Below are positions 36,046-45,122 of a stretch of 64,000 nucleotides of DNA, one piece after another. The notes beneath the pieces were generated by a model. The model was given only the letters and a program-made list of their open reading frames with translations, was not told where the DNA came from and did no database searches. Source of the DNA: Halioxenophilus sp033283405. GTDB lineage: Bacteria > Pseudomonadota > Gammaproteobacteria > Pseudomonadales > Cellvibrionaceae. The position numbers and the translations under genes were made by a program. How positions within the stretch are numbered: the stretch's first letter is position 1; each line of letters starts with the position of its first letter. The stretch is from positions 186,001-250,000 of the forward strand of contig NZ_JAWMQR010000008.1 in the NCBI RefSeq assembly GCF_033283405.1, written 5' to 3'.

Positions 36046-37008
36046 ATGGCCAGCGCCAATACCGCAATGCTCAACCTGCAGCTGCCCTGGCAGCCGGAAG
36101 AGGACGAGAACCGCCGCTTTGGCAAGCTGCTGCTGATCGGCCTGGCGATCTTCCTGGTGCTCAGTATCGTCATCCCCCTGATCCCGGTGCCGGAGTTGAC
36201 CCGGGAAGAGAAGGAGACTCTGCCACCGGAGCTGGCGCGGGTGATCCTCGAGAAAAAAGAGCTGCCCAAACCCGAGCCCAAGCCCGAACCAAAACCAGAG
36301 CCTAAGCCCGAGCCCAAAGAGGAGCCCAAGCCGGAACCCAAAGCCGAGCCGAAACCCGAGCCGAAACCGGAACCCAAGCCCGTACCCGCCGCCGACCTGC
36401 AAAAGGCACGGGAGAAGGCCGCCACCAGCGGCTTGTTGCAGTTCCAGGATGACCTGGCCGATATGCGCGACGCGCTGGATACCGCCAGCCTCAGCAGCGC
36501 CAGCCTCAGCCGCGGTGATGCCCAGGCGGCCCAGGCCGACCGCTCCATCATCGCCAACAAGGCAGCCACCGCCAGTGGCGGCATCAACGTCGCCACCCTC
36601 AGCCAGGATACCGGCGGCGTGGCGCTCTCCGGCAAGGAGGACACGGTCGTTAACAGCGATCTGGCCAATGCCGAAGGGGTGGCCCCGGAAGTGGCTAGTG
36701 GTGGTACCAAGGAGACCAGTGGCCGGGGTGACCGCGAGGTGCGCGCCATGATGGACCGCAACAAGGGCGCTATCTTTGCCATCTACAACCGCGAGCTGCG
36801 CCAGGATCCAAGCCTGCAGGGTAAGGTGGTGGTACAGATGGTGATTGAGCCAGACGGTTCGGTCTCGGATGTGAAATTGGTGAGCAGTGAATTGAACAAC
36901 CCCACCCTGGAGCGCAAACTCCTGGCCCGGATCCGTTTAATTAACTTCGGCGCCAGCAACGTGGCACAAACCACGGTTAACTACACACTGAGCTTCTTCC
37001 CCGCCTAG
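36046..37008 (+). CDS. AgmX/TonB-like energy transducer with Pro-Lys-Glu rod
   Basis: 320 residues. A cytoplasmic tail and one membrane helix (about 27-47) lead to a 40-residue Lys-Pro-Glu-Pro repeat (about 74-113), a Ser/Ala-rich middle and a C-terminal AgmX/TonB-type domain (about 230-320; MDRNKGAIFAIYNRELRQDP, GKVVVQMVIEPDGSVSDVKLV). TonB-like proteins of this shape carry force from the inner-membrane motor to outer-membrane partners. In Myxococcus the comparable protein is AgmX/GltG. It ends the cluster before a strong terminator. Confidence 0.88.
   Translation: MASANTAMLNLQLPWQPEEDENRRFGKLLLIGLAIFLVLSIVIPLIPVPELTREEKETLPPELARVILEKKELPKPEPKPEPKPEPKPEPKEEPKPEPKAEPKPEPKPEPKPVPAADLQKAREKAATSGLLQFQDDLADMRDALDTASLSSASLSRGDAQAAQADRSIIANKAATASGGINVATLSQDTGGVALSGKEDTVVNSDLANAEGVAPEVASGGTKETSGRGDREVRAMMDRNKGAIFAIYNRELRQDPSLQGKVVVQMVIEPDGSVSDVKLVSSELNNPTLERKLLARIRLINFGASNVAQTTVNYTLSFFPA
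36264..36387 (+). repeat. Pro-Lys-Glu codon repeat in the transducer gene
   Basis: Tandem units like AAGCCCGAACC encode the KPEP rod of the AgmX/TonB-like protein. The codons vary (AAG/AAA, CCC/CCG, GAG/GAA), so the protein repeat is maintained while the DNA has diverged, which suggests selection on rod length. Confidence 0.8.
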
Positions 37009-37038
37009 CGCAGAGTCGGCAGCCAACCCCCAAAAGAG

Positions 37039-37070
37039 AACCCCAATCCGGGCTACCGGATTGGGGTTTT
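37039..37070. terminator. Bidirectional rho-independent terminator
   Basis: A perfect 13-bp stem, AACCCCAATCCGG with its complement, closes a 4-base GCTA loop and is followed by TTTT. It lies between the convergent ends of the transducer gene and the VIT1-like gene and can serve both. Confidence 0.9.
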
Positions 37071-37116
37071 CTGTTAGCGCTGATCGCCATGTGGAGGGGC
37101 GCACTATGGACGGCTG

Positions 37117-37812
37117 TCAGATGGCCCCGGCCACATCAAACAGGCTGCCCACCGCCGCCGTGAGAACCATCGCCAGGGCACCCCAGAAGGTGACCCGGGT
37201 CGCCCCCTTGAGCAGATTGGCACCGCCGGCACGGGCGGCCACGGCACCCAGCACAGAGAGAAAGATCAGCGAACAGACCGCCACGGTCATCATAATCTCG
37301 TCTCTCGGTACCGCCCAGGCGGTGAGCAGGGGCAGGGCGGCACCCAGGGTAAAGGTGGCCGCCGAAGAGAGCGCGGCCACGATGGGTTTGGCCTCGGCCA
37401 CCTCGGTGATACCGATCTCATCGCGGGCGTGGGCGGCCAGGGCATCGTGCGCCATCAGCTGCGCGGACACCTCCATGGCCAGCTCCCGGGTCAAACCACG
37501 GCTGACGTAAATCTTGGCCAGCTCACGCAGCTCAAAATCGTAGTTGGCATCCAGCGAGGCCTGTTCCAGGGCCAGGTCGGCCTTTTCGATATCCGACTGG
37601 GAGCTCACCGAAACATACTCGCCGGCCGCCATCGACATCGCCCCGGCCACCAGGCCGGCGACACCGGCCAGCAGAATATCGCCGGTGGCCGCTTCCGCCG
37701 CGGCCACCCCAATAATCAAACTGGCGGTACTGACGATACCGTCGTTGGCGCCCATGACCGCCGCCCGCAACCAGCCGCTGCGATGGGAACGGTGATTTTC
37801 ATGATGGCTCAT
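37117..37812 (-). CDS. VIT1/CCC1-family iron or manganese transporter
   Basis: 231 residues from ATG 37812, with GGGGAGAGA directly upstream; the frame runs on further but without a better start. It has the family pattern of five membrane segments: GANDGIVSTASLIIGVAAA, GLVAGAMSMAAGEYVSVSSQ, a charged cytoplasmic insertion rich in Glu (ELREL, EVSAQL, AHARDEIG), then FTLGAALPLLTAW. Family members move Fe or Mn out of the cytosol. Confidence 0.92.
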   Translation of the reverse strand: MSHHENHRSHRSGWLRAAVMGANDGIVSTASLIIGVAAAEAATGDILLAGVAGLVAGAMSMAAGEYVSVSSQSDIEKADLALEQASLDANYDFELRELAKIYVSRGLTRELAMEVSAQLMAHDALAAHARDEIGITEVAEAKPIVAALSSAATFTLGAALPLLTAWAVPRDEIMMTVAVCSLIFLSVLGAVAARAGGANLLKGATRVTFWGALAMVLTAAVGSLFDVAGAI

Positions 37813-37934
37813 TCTCTCCCCCCAATCTAAAACTGCTCCAAAGAGCCTTGTCTGAAATATGATCAATTTGTGACTGTGCGCTTGGCCGCGCTCATTATAC
37901 TGACATTCTCTTTGCTACCCGCCAGGTTTACACC

Positions 37935-38762
37935 ATGACGATTACCAAACTCTCTAGCACCCGGCAGCCGCCATTGGTCGCAAACAGGCGCAAACCCCGG
38001 CGGCCGGTTAGGCAACTGCTGGCCTTGGCCGCCGCCCTGCTGCTGGCGCACAGCAGCAGTGGTGTCGAGTTTCAAAGCCGGGTGCAGGCCAGCCAGGTGA
38101 TCGAGCTCTACACCTCAGAGGGGTGCTCCAGCTGCCCACCCGCCGACCGCTGGCTGTCGCAGTTTAAAGAGAGCCCCGAGCTCTTTACCAGCCTGGTGCC
38201 GCTCGCCTTTCATGTCGACTACTGGGACTACATCGGCTGGCGTGACCCCTATGCCCAGGCGCAGTACTCGGCCCGGCAGCGGCGCTACGCCCAGCAAGGC
38301 CGGCTGCACTCGGTCTACACTCCAGGCTTTGTGGTTAACGGCCAGGAGTGGCGCCAGTGGTTTCAAAGCCACGGCCAGCTACCGACAGCGCCGAGCGAAC
38401 TGCCGGGCATTCTAAAGGGTGTTTTAAACGACAATTTGCTACAGGTCAGTTTTGTGCGGGCGGGCGACTACACCCTGCACCTGGCCTACCTGGGGCTGGG
38501 ACTGAGCAGCCAGGTCACCGCCGGCGAAAACCGCAGCCGCCACCTGGCCCACGATTTTGTGGTACTCAAACAGTGGCAAGCCGACTCGTCATCCGCCAGC
38601 CCCTCCTCCAACACCCTCGCCAACAGCCCAGCGACCTGGCAGCTGAGCCTGCCGGCCATCCCCGACTTCGGCCAACAACAGACGGCCCTGGTCATCTGGC
38701 TCTCTAAAGGCCAGGCGCTAACCCCAATCCAAGCCACCGGTACGCTGCTCGCCGGCCGTTAA
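37935..38762 (+). CDS. DUF1223 thioredoxin-like exported protein
   Basis: 275 residues. A basic N-terminus with a hydrophobic stretch (LLALAAALLLAHS, about 28-40) suggests export. The DUF1223 core follows: VIELYTSEGCSSCPPADRWL with Cys64 and Cys67 in a thioredoxin-like CxxC, FHVDYWDYIGWRDPYA, and YTPGFVVNGQEW. The function of the family is not established; it looks like a periplasmic thiol protein. Confidence 0.88.
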   Translation: MTITKLSSTRQPPLVANRRKPRRPVRQLLALAAALLLAHSSSGVEFQSRVQASQVIELYTSEGCSSCPPADRWLSQFKESPELFTSLVPLAFHVDYWDYIGWRDPYAQAQYSARQRRYAQQGRLHSVYTPGFVVNGQEWRQWFQSHGQLPTAPSELPGILKGVLNDNLLQVSFVRAGDYTLHLAYLGLGLSSQVTAGENRSRHLAHDFVVLKQWQADSSSASPSSNTLANSPATWQLSLPAIPDFGQQQTALVIWLSKGQALTPIQATGTLLAGR

Positions 38763-38941
38763 CGGCTTCACTTTCGTCTATCCTCAGCCCTCCTATTTGG
38801 CGAAGGGCCACCCCATGCGCTATGATTTTTCGCGCCGCACCCCTCGCTTATCGGCCAGCGCTACCTGCTCAGCACTGTTTTGGCCCGCCGCGCATTAGCC
38901 ATTAACCACCTGCCAGTCGCACCAGCCATAGGAAAGATTCC

Positions 38942-40780
38942 ATGTTCAGCGATACCACTCTCGTCTTTGTGCTCATCGCTGCCGCCGGTGTGTTGATGGC
39001 CAGTGGCCGTATTCGCTTTGATGCGGTGGCGCTGCTGGCGGTGCTGGCCTTAATGCTGACCGGCGTGTTGAGTGTGGATGAGGCGCTCTCGGGTTTTGGC
39101 AGCCCAGTGGTGGCGCTGGTGGCCGGCCTGTTGGTGATTGGCGAAATGCTCTCGCGCACCGGCGTCGCCCGGGCGGTGGGGGACTGGATTCTAAGCCGCG
39201 GTGGCAACCACGAGGCACGCCTGTTAGCGCTGGTGATGGCCGGCGCCGCACTGCTTGGTTCGGTAATGAGTTCAACCGTGGTGGTGGCGCTGTTTATTCC
39301 CATCGTGCTGCGCATCGCCGCCGCCACCGGTCTCAACGCCTCGCGTATGTTGATCCCGCTCTCCTACGCCTCGTTAATTTCCGGCATGCTCACCCTCATC
39401 GCCACCACCCCCAATATTATTGTGCACCAACAGCTGAAGAGCGCCGGCTTCGACGGCTTTGGTTTTTTCAGCTTTTCGCCGGTGGGGCTGGCGGTGTTTA
39501 GCGTGGCTCTCATCTACATACTGCTGGCCGGCCGCTTTATGCTCGGCCCCCGCCAGGCTCGCGGCAGCGATCAACCCTATACCAGAAGCCTGCAGGATTT
39601 GTGGCAACTGCACAGCCCCCATGCCGGCTACCGCAAGGTGAAAGTGTTACCCGGCTCGCCCCTGGTCGGCAAAACCATCGCCGAGGCGCAGCTCGAGACC
39701 CGCTACCACCTGCGCATTGTCGGCGTGGTGCAGACCATGCGCTCCCACGACGACACCATCGTCATCCCGCAAACCAATTACGAACTCGTGGCCAGGAATA
39801 TTTTGTACCTGGTGGGACCGGAGTCATCCATTGATCAGCTGATTGAAGAGCAGAAGCTGGCGGCGGTCGCCCCCGGCAAGATCGACCAACAGCGCTGGAT
39901 GCGGGAGAACTCCGGCGCCGCGGTGCTGATTCACCCGGAGTCCCAGCTGTTGGGCAAGTCCCTGCGCGAAATTGGTTTTCGCAGCGACTACGGTGTGCAT
40001 GTGTTGGGTATGCGCCGTAACTTTCACGCCGTGGAGGACTTCGAAAACGTCCCCCTGCACGCCGCCGACAGCCTGTTTGTGGTGGGGCCACGGGCCAAGC
40101 TGAAAACTTTAGCCAACAAAAGCTACGACTTTGTCATCACCGAATACCCAAGCGAACATCACGAGCCGGTCAGCTCCAGGAAACATATGCGCATCTCGCT
40201 ACTGATTCTGCTCGCCTTTGTCCTGCTGACGCTGTTTGAAGTGGTGCCGCTGGTGGCGGCGGTGATTATCGCATCGTTGGCGGCGATTTTTACCCGCTGC
40301 TTAACCATGGAGGAGGCCTACCGCTCCATTCACTGGAGCAGCCTGGTACTCATTGCCGGCATGCTGCCCATGGCGCGAGCGCTGGAGAAGACCGGTGGCA
40401 CCCAGTTAATTACCGATCTGCTGGTGGCGGCCAGCAGCCACTCCGGCCCCTATCTGTTGATGACGCTGCTCTTTTTCATTACCGCCAGCATCGGCCTGGT
40501 ACTCTCCAACACCGCCGCCGCGGTGCTGATGGCCCCCATCGCCGTCTACGCCGCCACCGGTATTGGCGCTTCGCCCTATCCCTTTGCTGTGGCGGTGTTG
40601 ATCGCCGCCTCCTCCTCCTTCTCCACGCCGGTGGCCACCCCGGTGGTCACCCTGGTGGTCGACCCGGGCCGCTACAAATTTATCGATTTTGTCAAAGTCG
40701 GTGTGCCACTATTGCTGCTAACCTACCTCACCACACTGGTCACCGCGCCCTGGGTTTTTCCCTTTTTCCCCGAGGCTTAA
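38942..40780 (+). CDS. SLC13-family anion transporter with TrkA-C domains
   Basis: 612 residues. Two blocks of membrane helices (about 5-195 and 420-610) flank a soluble insertion with two TrkA-C/RCK-C domains (KVLPGSPLVGKTIAEAQLE; IHPESQLLGKSLREIGF). Transport motifs SSTVVVALFIPIVLR and SNTAAAVLMAPIAVY match the Na+/sulfate-dicarboxylate family, similar to YfbS-type proteins. The substrate (sulfate, dicarboxylate or another anion) cannot be read from sequence. Confidence 0.9.
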   Translation: MFSDTTLVFVLIAAAGVLMASGRIRFDAVALLAVLALMLTGVLSVDEALSGFGSPVVALVAGLLVIGEMLSRTGVARAVGDWILSRGGNHEARLLALVMAGAALLGSVMSSTVVVALFIPIVLRIAAATGLNASRMLIPLSYASLISGMLTLIATTPNIIVHQQLKSAGFDGFGFFSFSPVGLAVFSVALIYILLAGRFMLGPRQARGSDQPYTRSLQDLWQLHSPHAGYRKVKVLPGSPLVGKTIAEAQLETRYHLRIVGVVQTMRSHDDTIVIPQTNYELVARNILYLVGPESSIDQLIEEQKLAAVAPGKIDQQRWMRENSGAAVLIHPESQLLGKSLREIGFRSDYGVHVLGMRRNFHAVEDFENVPLHAADSLFVVGPRAKLKTLANKSYDFVITEYPSEHHEPVSSRKHMRISLLILLAFVLLTLFEVVPLVAAVIIASLAAIFTRCLTMEEAYRSIHWSSLVLIAGMLPMARALEKTGGTQLITDLLVAASSHSGPYLLMTLLFFITASIGLVLSNTAAAVLMAPIAVYAATGIGASPYPFAVAVLIAASSSFSTPVATPVVTLVVDPGRYKFIDFVKVGVPLLLLTYLTTLVTAPWVFPFFPEA

Positions 40781-40856
40781 ATAAGCGATCCAATTAAACG
40801 GGCTAACCTAGCGGACGAACCCGGCCAACAGCCACAACACTTTCAGGGAGGAAGCC

Positions 40857-41363
40857 ATGATCCGCAACGTAACCGACAGCGACCACGCCGCCATCACCGC
40901 CCTCTACAACCACTACATTGCCCAGACCGTGGCTACCTTCGAGGAGCAGGCCATCAGCCACGCGCAGATGGCCGAGCGGGTCGCCAGCGTGGCGACGCAG
41001 GGGCTACCCTGGCTGGTGGCGGAGGCGGCCGGCGAGATTATCGGTTACGCCTACGCCAGCCTCTGGCAGAGCCGCAGCGCCTACCGCTTTAGCGTGGCGG
41101 CCACCATCTACCTCCACCCCCAGCACACCGGCCAGGGTTGGGGCCGCCAACTCTACCAGCCGCTGTTTGCGCGGCTGCGCCAGGAGGGGCACTGCCACGC
41201 GGTGGTGGCCGGCATCACCCTGCCCAACAGCGCCAGCCAGAAACTGCACGAAACCATGGGCATGACCAAGGTCGCCCATTTCAGTGAGGTGGGATTTAAA
41301 TTCGGCCAGTGGTGGGATGTGGGCTACTGGCAGCTCACCTTTGCCGAGGCCGCCGGCAACTAG
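40857..41363 (+). CDS. PAT-type GNAT acetyltransferase
   Basis: 168 residues resembling phosphinothricin or methionine sulfoximine acetyltransferases: IRNVTDSDHAAITALYNHYI, ATFEEQAI, AYASLWQSRSAYRFSVAATIYLHP, TGQGWGRQLYQPLF and a C-terminal FKFGQWWDVGYWQL. The relatives acetylate the amino group of glutamate or methionine analogues. AGGGAGG precedes the ATG. A terminator follows. Confidence 0.9.
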   Translation: MIRNVTDSDHAAITALYNHYIAQTVATFEEQAISHAQMAERVASVATQGLPWLVAEAAGEIIGYAYASLWQSRSAYRFSVAATIYLHPQHTGQGWGRQLYQPLFARLRQEGHCHAVVAGITLPNSASQKLHETMGMTKVAHFSEVGFKFGQWWDVGYWQLTFAEAAGN

Positions 41364-41407
41364 TTAAAAGCACGAGCAATCGGCCAAAAATCAACAGCCA
41401 ACAAAAA

Positions 41408-41440
41408 AAGCGGGCTAACGTGCCCGCTTCTTTGTGTTTT
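41408..41440. terminator. Bidirectional rho-independent terminator
   Basis: An 8-bp stem, AAGCGGGC with GCCCGCTT, around TAACGT has T-rich runs on both sides (CTTTGTGTTTTTT on the plus strand, seven T on the minus strand). It ends both the acetyltransferase gene and the convergent glycosyltransferase gene. Confidence 0.88.
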
Positions 41441-41477
41441 TTCTATACCCTTTTTTTGGGGGGCTGACTCGGCCGGC

Positions 41478-42944
41478 CTAGTAGGCTTTTTTAGAGATCA
41501 GCTTGAAGGGGGTTAACAGCAGAATTTTCAAATCCAGCAGCGGCGACCAGCGGTTGATGTACTCCACATCGCAGCGCACCCGTGCCTCCATCTCGGCAAT
41601 GTCGGCGGTCTCGCCACGGAAGCCGCGAATCTGCGCCAGGCCTGTCATCCCGGGTTTGACGCGGCTACGCGCCATGTACTGCTTAATCTTATCGCTGTAG
41701 TAGTTGTTGTGAGAGACCGCGTGCGGCCGTGGCCCCACCAACGACATATTGCCCAACAGTACGTTGATCAGCTGCGGCAGCTCATCCAGGCTCGACTTGC
41801 GCAGGAAGGCGCCAATGGGCGTGATGCGCGGGTCATCTTTGGTAGCCTGCTGCACCAGGTTCTCGGGCTGGTGCTGGTACATGCTGCGGAATTTATAGAC
41901 TTTAAACGTGCTGCCATCCCAACCGTCGCGCTCCTGTTTGAAGAACGCGGGGCCTGGGGAGGAGCGTTTCACCAAAATCGCCAGGGTCACCATTACCGGG
42001 CTCAACAGCACCAGCAGCATAGCGGCGGCCACGCGGTCCATCAGACTTTTCACAAAGTTGCGGGCGCCACTGTAGTGGGGGCTTTCGTTGAGGGTGATCA
42101 GCGGCAGGCCGGCCATCTCGCGTACGCAGTGGTTGAGCAGTTCAAATTCGTAGATATCCGGCACCCAGACAATATCCAGCTGCTTGTCTTTCAGGGCGTT
42201 GTACTGCTCCACCAGGTGTGGTGTCTCTTTCAGGCTGAGCGCGATATAGACCCGGCGCACCTGCTTGCGATCGATCAGGCTGCTGAGGTCATCGAAGTTG
42301 TAGATGGAGCGCACACCGTCGGGCAGGTCGTAGCTGCGCGCGCTGTTGGCGAAGTCGCACACGGCTACCAGTCGTTCATCCAGCCAGATATTACCGGCCA
42401 TGCGTGAGGCCAGCTGATAGACGATATCGCCGGAGCCAACAATCACCGAGCTGCAGCGCTCGCTGGAGACTTTGCGGGTATAGCGTTTGACGCGCACGCA
42501 GAGCACATTCACCAGGCCCTGCAGGCAGTAGCTGCTGATCGCCCAGAAGACCAGCACCTCGCGGGAGACAGATTCAGAAGTTTTGGTAACAAAGCCCACG
42601 GCGGCCAGCAACAGCAGCACCGTACCCCAGGCCTTAGCCAGCCGTTTCAGCCCCTCCACACCGGAGACACTGCGGCGGCCAATACCAAAGCTTGGGTAGA
42701 TCAACATCATCATCAAGCTGGCAATCACCAGCAGGTAGCGATATTGGGTGGAGAATTGGGTGTCGGCCAACTGCAGGTGAACGATCAGTGGCAGCACGCC
42801 GGCCACCAGATAGAGGCCGTACTCAATCCACTGGTAGATGCTGGAGTGAGTTTGCAGCAGTCGTTTGTGTGAGATTCTGGCGTCGCTACCTGGGTAACGC
42901 AGCGAGTCCATTATTTGGCTAGGTATTTCCCTGGCAATTGTCAT
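41478..42944 (-). CDS. Exopolysaccharide priming polyprenyl glycosylphosphotransferase (WcaJ-like)
   Basis: 488 residues: four N-terminal membrane helices (about 40-145), a CoA-binding-like region (VIVGSGDIVYQLASR), a fifth helix (about 305-325; LMDRVAAAMLLVLLSPVMV) and the catalytic bacterial sugar transferase domain (VYKFRSMY, FLRKSSLDELPQLINVLLG, MSLVGPRPHA, VKPGMTGLAQIRG). It transfers a sugar-1-phosphate to undecaprenyl phosphate to start polysaccharide repeats. No other polysaccharide genes are adjacent. A CRP-type site lies about 105 bp upstream. Confidence 0.94.
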   Translation of the reverse strand: MTIAREIPSQIMDSLRYPGSDARISHKRLLQTHSSIYQWIEYGLYLVAGVLPLIVHLQLADTQFSTQYRYLLVIASLMMMLIYPSFGIGRRSVSGVEGLKRLAKAWGTVLLLLAAVGFVTKTSESVSREVLVFWAISSYCLQGLVNVLCVRVKRYTRKVSSERCSSVIVGSGDIVYQLASRMAGNIWLDERLVAVCDFANSARSYDLPDGVRSIYNFDDLSSLIDRKQVRRVYIALSLKETPHLVEQYNALKDKQLDIVWVPDIYEFELLNHCVREMAGLPLITLNESPHYSGARNFVKSLMDRVAAAMLLVLLSPVMVTLAILVKRSSPGPAFFKQERDGWDGSTFKVYKFRSMYQHQPENLVQQATKDDPRITPIGAFLRKSSLDELPQLINVLLGNMSLVGPRPHAVSHNNYYSDKIKQYMARSRVKPGMTGLAQIRGFRGETADIAEMEARVRCDVEYINRWSPLLDLKILLLTPFKLISKKAY

Positions 42945-43372
42945 TGACCACTTCCTTATTGTTCCTTTTCATCTTCCAACACGACTATCCCGAGTTCTAC
43001 AGCTGAAACTACAACCGCTTGTGATGCTTGTTTGGACCACAAGAAAAACGTGATGAAGATCACACTATTGAAGAAGGTACGTAGGGTAAGGCGAGATTTG
43101 ACGACAAACAAGGGAGCAGTAAAGCTGTTTTCCTATATCGACAATCCGTTTTTATTTCGATTACTTTTAACGATGCTGCATCTGCACAAAAGTTCTCGAA
43201 ATTGCGCCTACCCTCTCTTTTATCCCTTTGAATATTATTAGATTTTTCCACTGGCACAGAAAACGACCAAAGTGGATTAAAGAACCATGCTGCTCAGACT
43301 AATGTTGCATAAGGCGCCAATCTGATGATTCTTTAACCACATTACACCCCGTTTAGTGCGGCGCCACCAGCC
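42945..43372. other. AT-rich gap upstream of the glycosyltransferase gene
   Basis: 428 bases with no supportable gene. A 69-codon frame at 43032 has no family likeness and no ribosome site. The gap holds the CRP-type site at 43049-43064 and presumably the promoter of the glycosyltransferase gene. No clear terminator for pyruvate kinase was seen. Confidence 0.5.
43049..43064. promoter_or_regulatory. CRP/Vfr-type binding site
   Basis: CGTGATGAAGATCACA matches the CRP consensus TGTGA-N6-TCACA at every position except the first T, with perfect GTGAT/ATCAC arms. It is centred about 112 bp before the glycosyltransferase start codon, a plausible upstream activation position. The transcription start is not known. 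Confidence 0.65.
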
Positions 43373-44827
43373 TTAATCCCGCTCAGGTAACCACTGCAGA
43401 ATTTTCATGTGGTTGGTCTGGCCACCACTGCCGCTGATATCACCACAGGTGATCACCACACTCTGCCCCGGATCCAAAGCATCCTGCTGCTCGGCCACGG
43501 TTTGCAGCGCCACCGCATAGATGTCGTCGCCGTGGGCAGTGACGTCGAAATGGATCGACTTAACACCCCGGTAGAGGGCCATCTTGCGGCAGGTGACGCG
43601 GTGTCGGGAGAGGGCGTAAATCGGCAACCCCGAACTCAGCCGTGACATGATCAACGCCGTGCGGCCGGATTCTGTCAAACAAATGATGGCGCCGACATTG
43701 TGCAGGTGATTGGCGGCATATATCGCCGACAGGGCGACCGTCTCGTCGATGCCCGAAAAGATCTGATCCATGCGGTGACCGGAGATGCGCACATCCGGAT
43801 GCTGCTCCGCCCCCACGCAGGTGGCCGCCATCGCCTTCACTACCTGCACCGGAAATTTACCGGCGGCGGTCTCGGCCGAGAGCATCACCGCGTCGGTGCC
43901 GTCGAGCACGGCGTTGGCGACGTCAAACACCTCGGCCCGGGTGGGCACCGGCTGGTTGATCATCGACTCCATCATCTGGGTGGCGGTGATCACCGGCTTG
44001 TTGGCCTTGCGCGCAAAATGGATGATCTTTTTCTGGGTGCCGATCAACTGCGGGTCGCCAATCTCCACCCCCAAATCACCGCGCGCCACCATCACGCCGT
44101 CGCTGGCGTCGATCAATGCCCGCAACACCTCATCGGTGGCCACCGCCTCGGCCCGTTCGATCTTGGCGATAATGCCGGTGGCCACGCCGGCGGCATTGAG
44201 GGCATCGCGCACCGGCTGCAGGTCGGCGGCGCAGCTGGGGAAGGAGACCGCCAAATAGTCGAGCTCCAGCTCAATGGCGAGCTGCAGATCCTGATAATCC
44301 TTTTCGGTAATGGTCGGCGCCGAGAGGCCACCGCCCAGCCGGTTTAAGCCCTTGCGCGGTTTTAAAATGCCACCCTCAATCACCCGGCAGCGCACGTCGG
44401 TGGCGTCCACCGTCAACACCTCCAGGCGCAGCAGGCCATCGTCGAGCAGCAGGGTATCGCCGGCCGTCACAAACTGTGGCAGCGCCTTGTAGCCAACACC
44501 AATGCAGGTGGTCGACTTGGGTTTGTTGTCGTCGATGGTGAGCGTAATTTCGCTGTCGTTGACCAGCTCAATGGTGTCGGCCACCAGATCGCCAATCCGA
44601 ATTTTCGGCCCCTGCAGGTCACCCAAAATGGCAGCGTTGCGATGTTTCTCCTCCGCCACCTGGCGAATAATTTTCGCCTGCTGGCGATGGCCCTCGGCCG
44701 AACCGTGGGAAAAGTTCATGCGAAAGACATTAACGCCGGCATCGAGCAGCTTGGCGATCATCTCGGCGCTGGCCGAAGCGGGGCCGACGGTGGCAACAAT
44801 TTTGGTACGTCGCAAATAACTGGCCAT
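43373..44827 (-). CDS. pykA: Pyruvate kinase (PykA type)
   Basis: 484 residues. Motifs are intact: TKIVATVGPASASAEMI, VFRMNFSHGS, AILGDLQGPKIRIG, KIERAEAV with the catalytic Lys, GVMVARGDLGVEI and ITATQMMESMINQPVPTRAEVFDVANAVLDGTDA in part. The overall sequence fits the AMP/sugar-phosphate-activated PykA group. It converts PEP and ADP to pyruvate and ATP. No HexR operator was found just upstream. Confidence 0.95.
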   Translation of the reverse strand: MASYLRRTKIVATVGPASASAEMIAKLLDAGVNVFRMNFSHGSAEGHRQQAKIIRQVAEEKHRNAAILGDLQGPKIRIGDLVADTIELVNDSEITLTIDDNKPKSTTCIGVGYKALPQFVTAGDTLLLDDGLLRLEVLTVDATDVRCRVIEGGILKPRKGLNRLGGGLSAPTITEKDYQDLQLAIELELDYLAVSFPSCAADLQPVRDALNAAGVATGIIAKIERAEAVATDEVLRALIDASDGVMVARGDLGVEIGDPQLIGTQKKIIHFARKANKPVITATQMMESMINQPVPTRAEVFDVANAVLDGTDAVMLSAETAAGKFPVQVVKAMAATCVGAEQHPDVRISGHRMDQIFSGIDETVALSAIYAANHLHNVGAIICLTESGRTALIMSRLSSGLPIYALSRHRVTCRKMALYRGVKSIHFDVTAHGDDIYAVALQTVAEQQDALDPGQSVVITCGDISGSGGQTNHMKILQWLPERD

Positions 44828-45029
44828 TATTTTTCCTTATGGGCAGGGGAGGGGTGGTTAGATTGGGATGGTCAAACTGGGCTACTGAACAAACGGGCGC
44901 ACTAAGTGTGGCACACAATTGCACCACAGCACTAATCACAAAAATAGCAGCAACACCGATCGCAGCAACATTCAAAACGATAGTTACAAAAATAGTGACA
45001 ACAACAGTCAAAATTAAACGGCGTATAAA

Positions 45030-45060
45030 AAAACCCGGCGGTGCTGCACCGCCGGGTTTT
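45030..45060 (-). terminator. Rho-independent terminator of pepF
   Basis: A 14-bp stem, AAAACCCGGCGGTG with its complement, closes a 3-base loop. On the minus strand it is followed by seven T, so it ends the pepF transcript about 60 bases after the stop. Confidence 0.88.
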
Positions 45061-45122
45061 AAGTTAACGCGCAAAAATAATTTGGCTTAAGCCTGTTTCT
45101 CGCGCTCCGCCCATCAGCGCAC

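Noticed and set aside
36264..36387. CRISPR-like periodic repeat
   Set aside because: It is the coding repeat of the KPEP rod, with no constant repeat or unique spacers. No CRISPR array was seen in the window.
43032..43241. 69-codon frame upstream of the glycosyltransferase gene
   Set aside because: No ribosome site or family likeness, and it covers the CRP site and expected promoter region.
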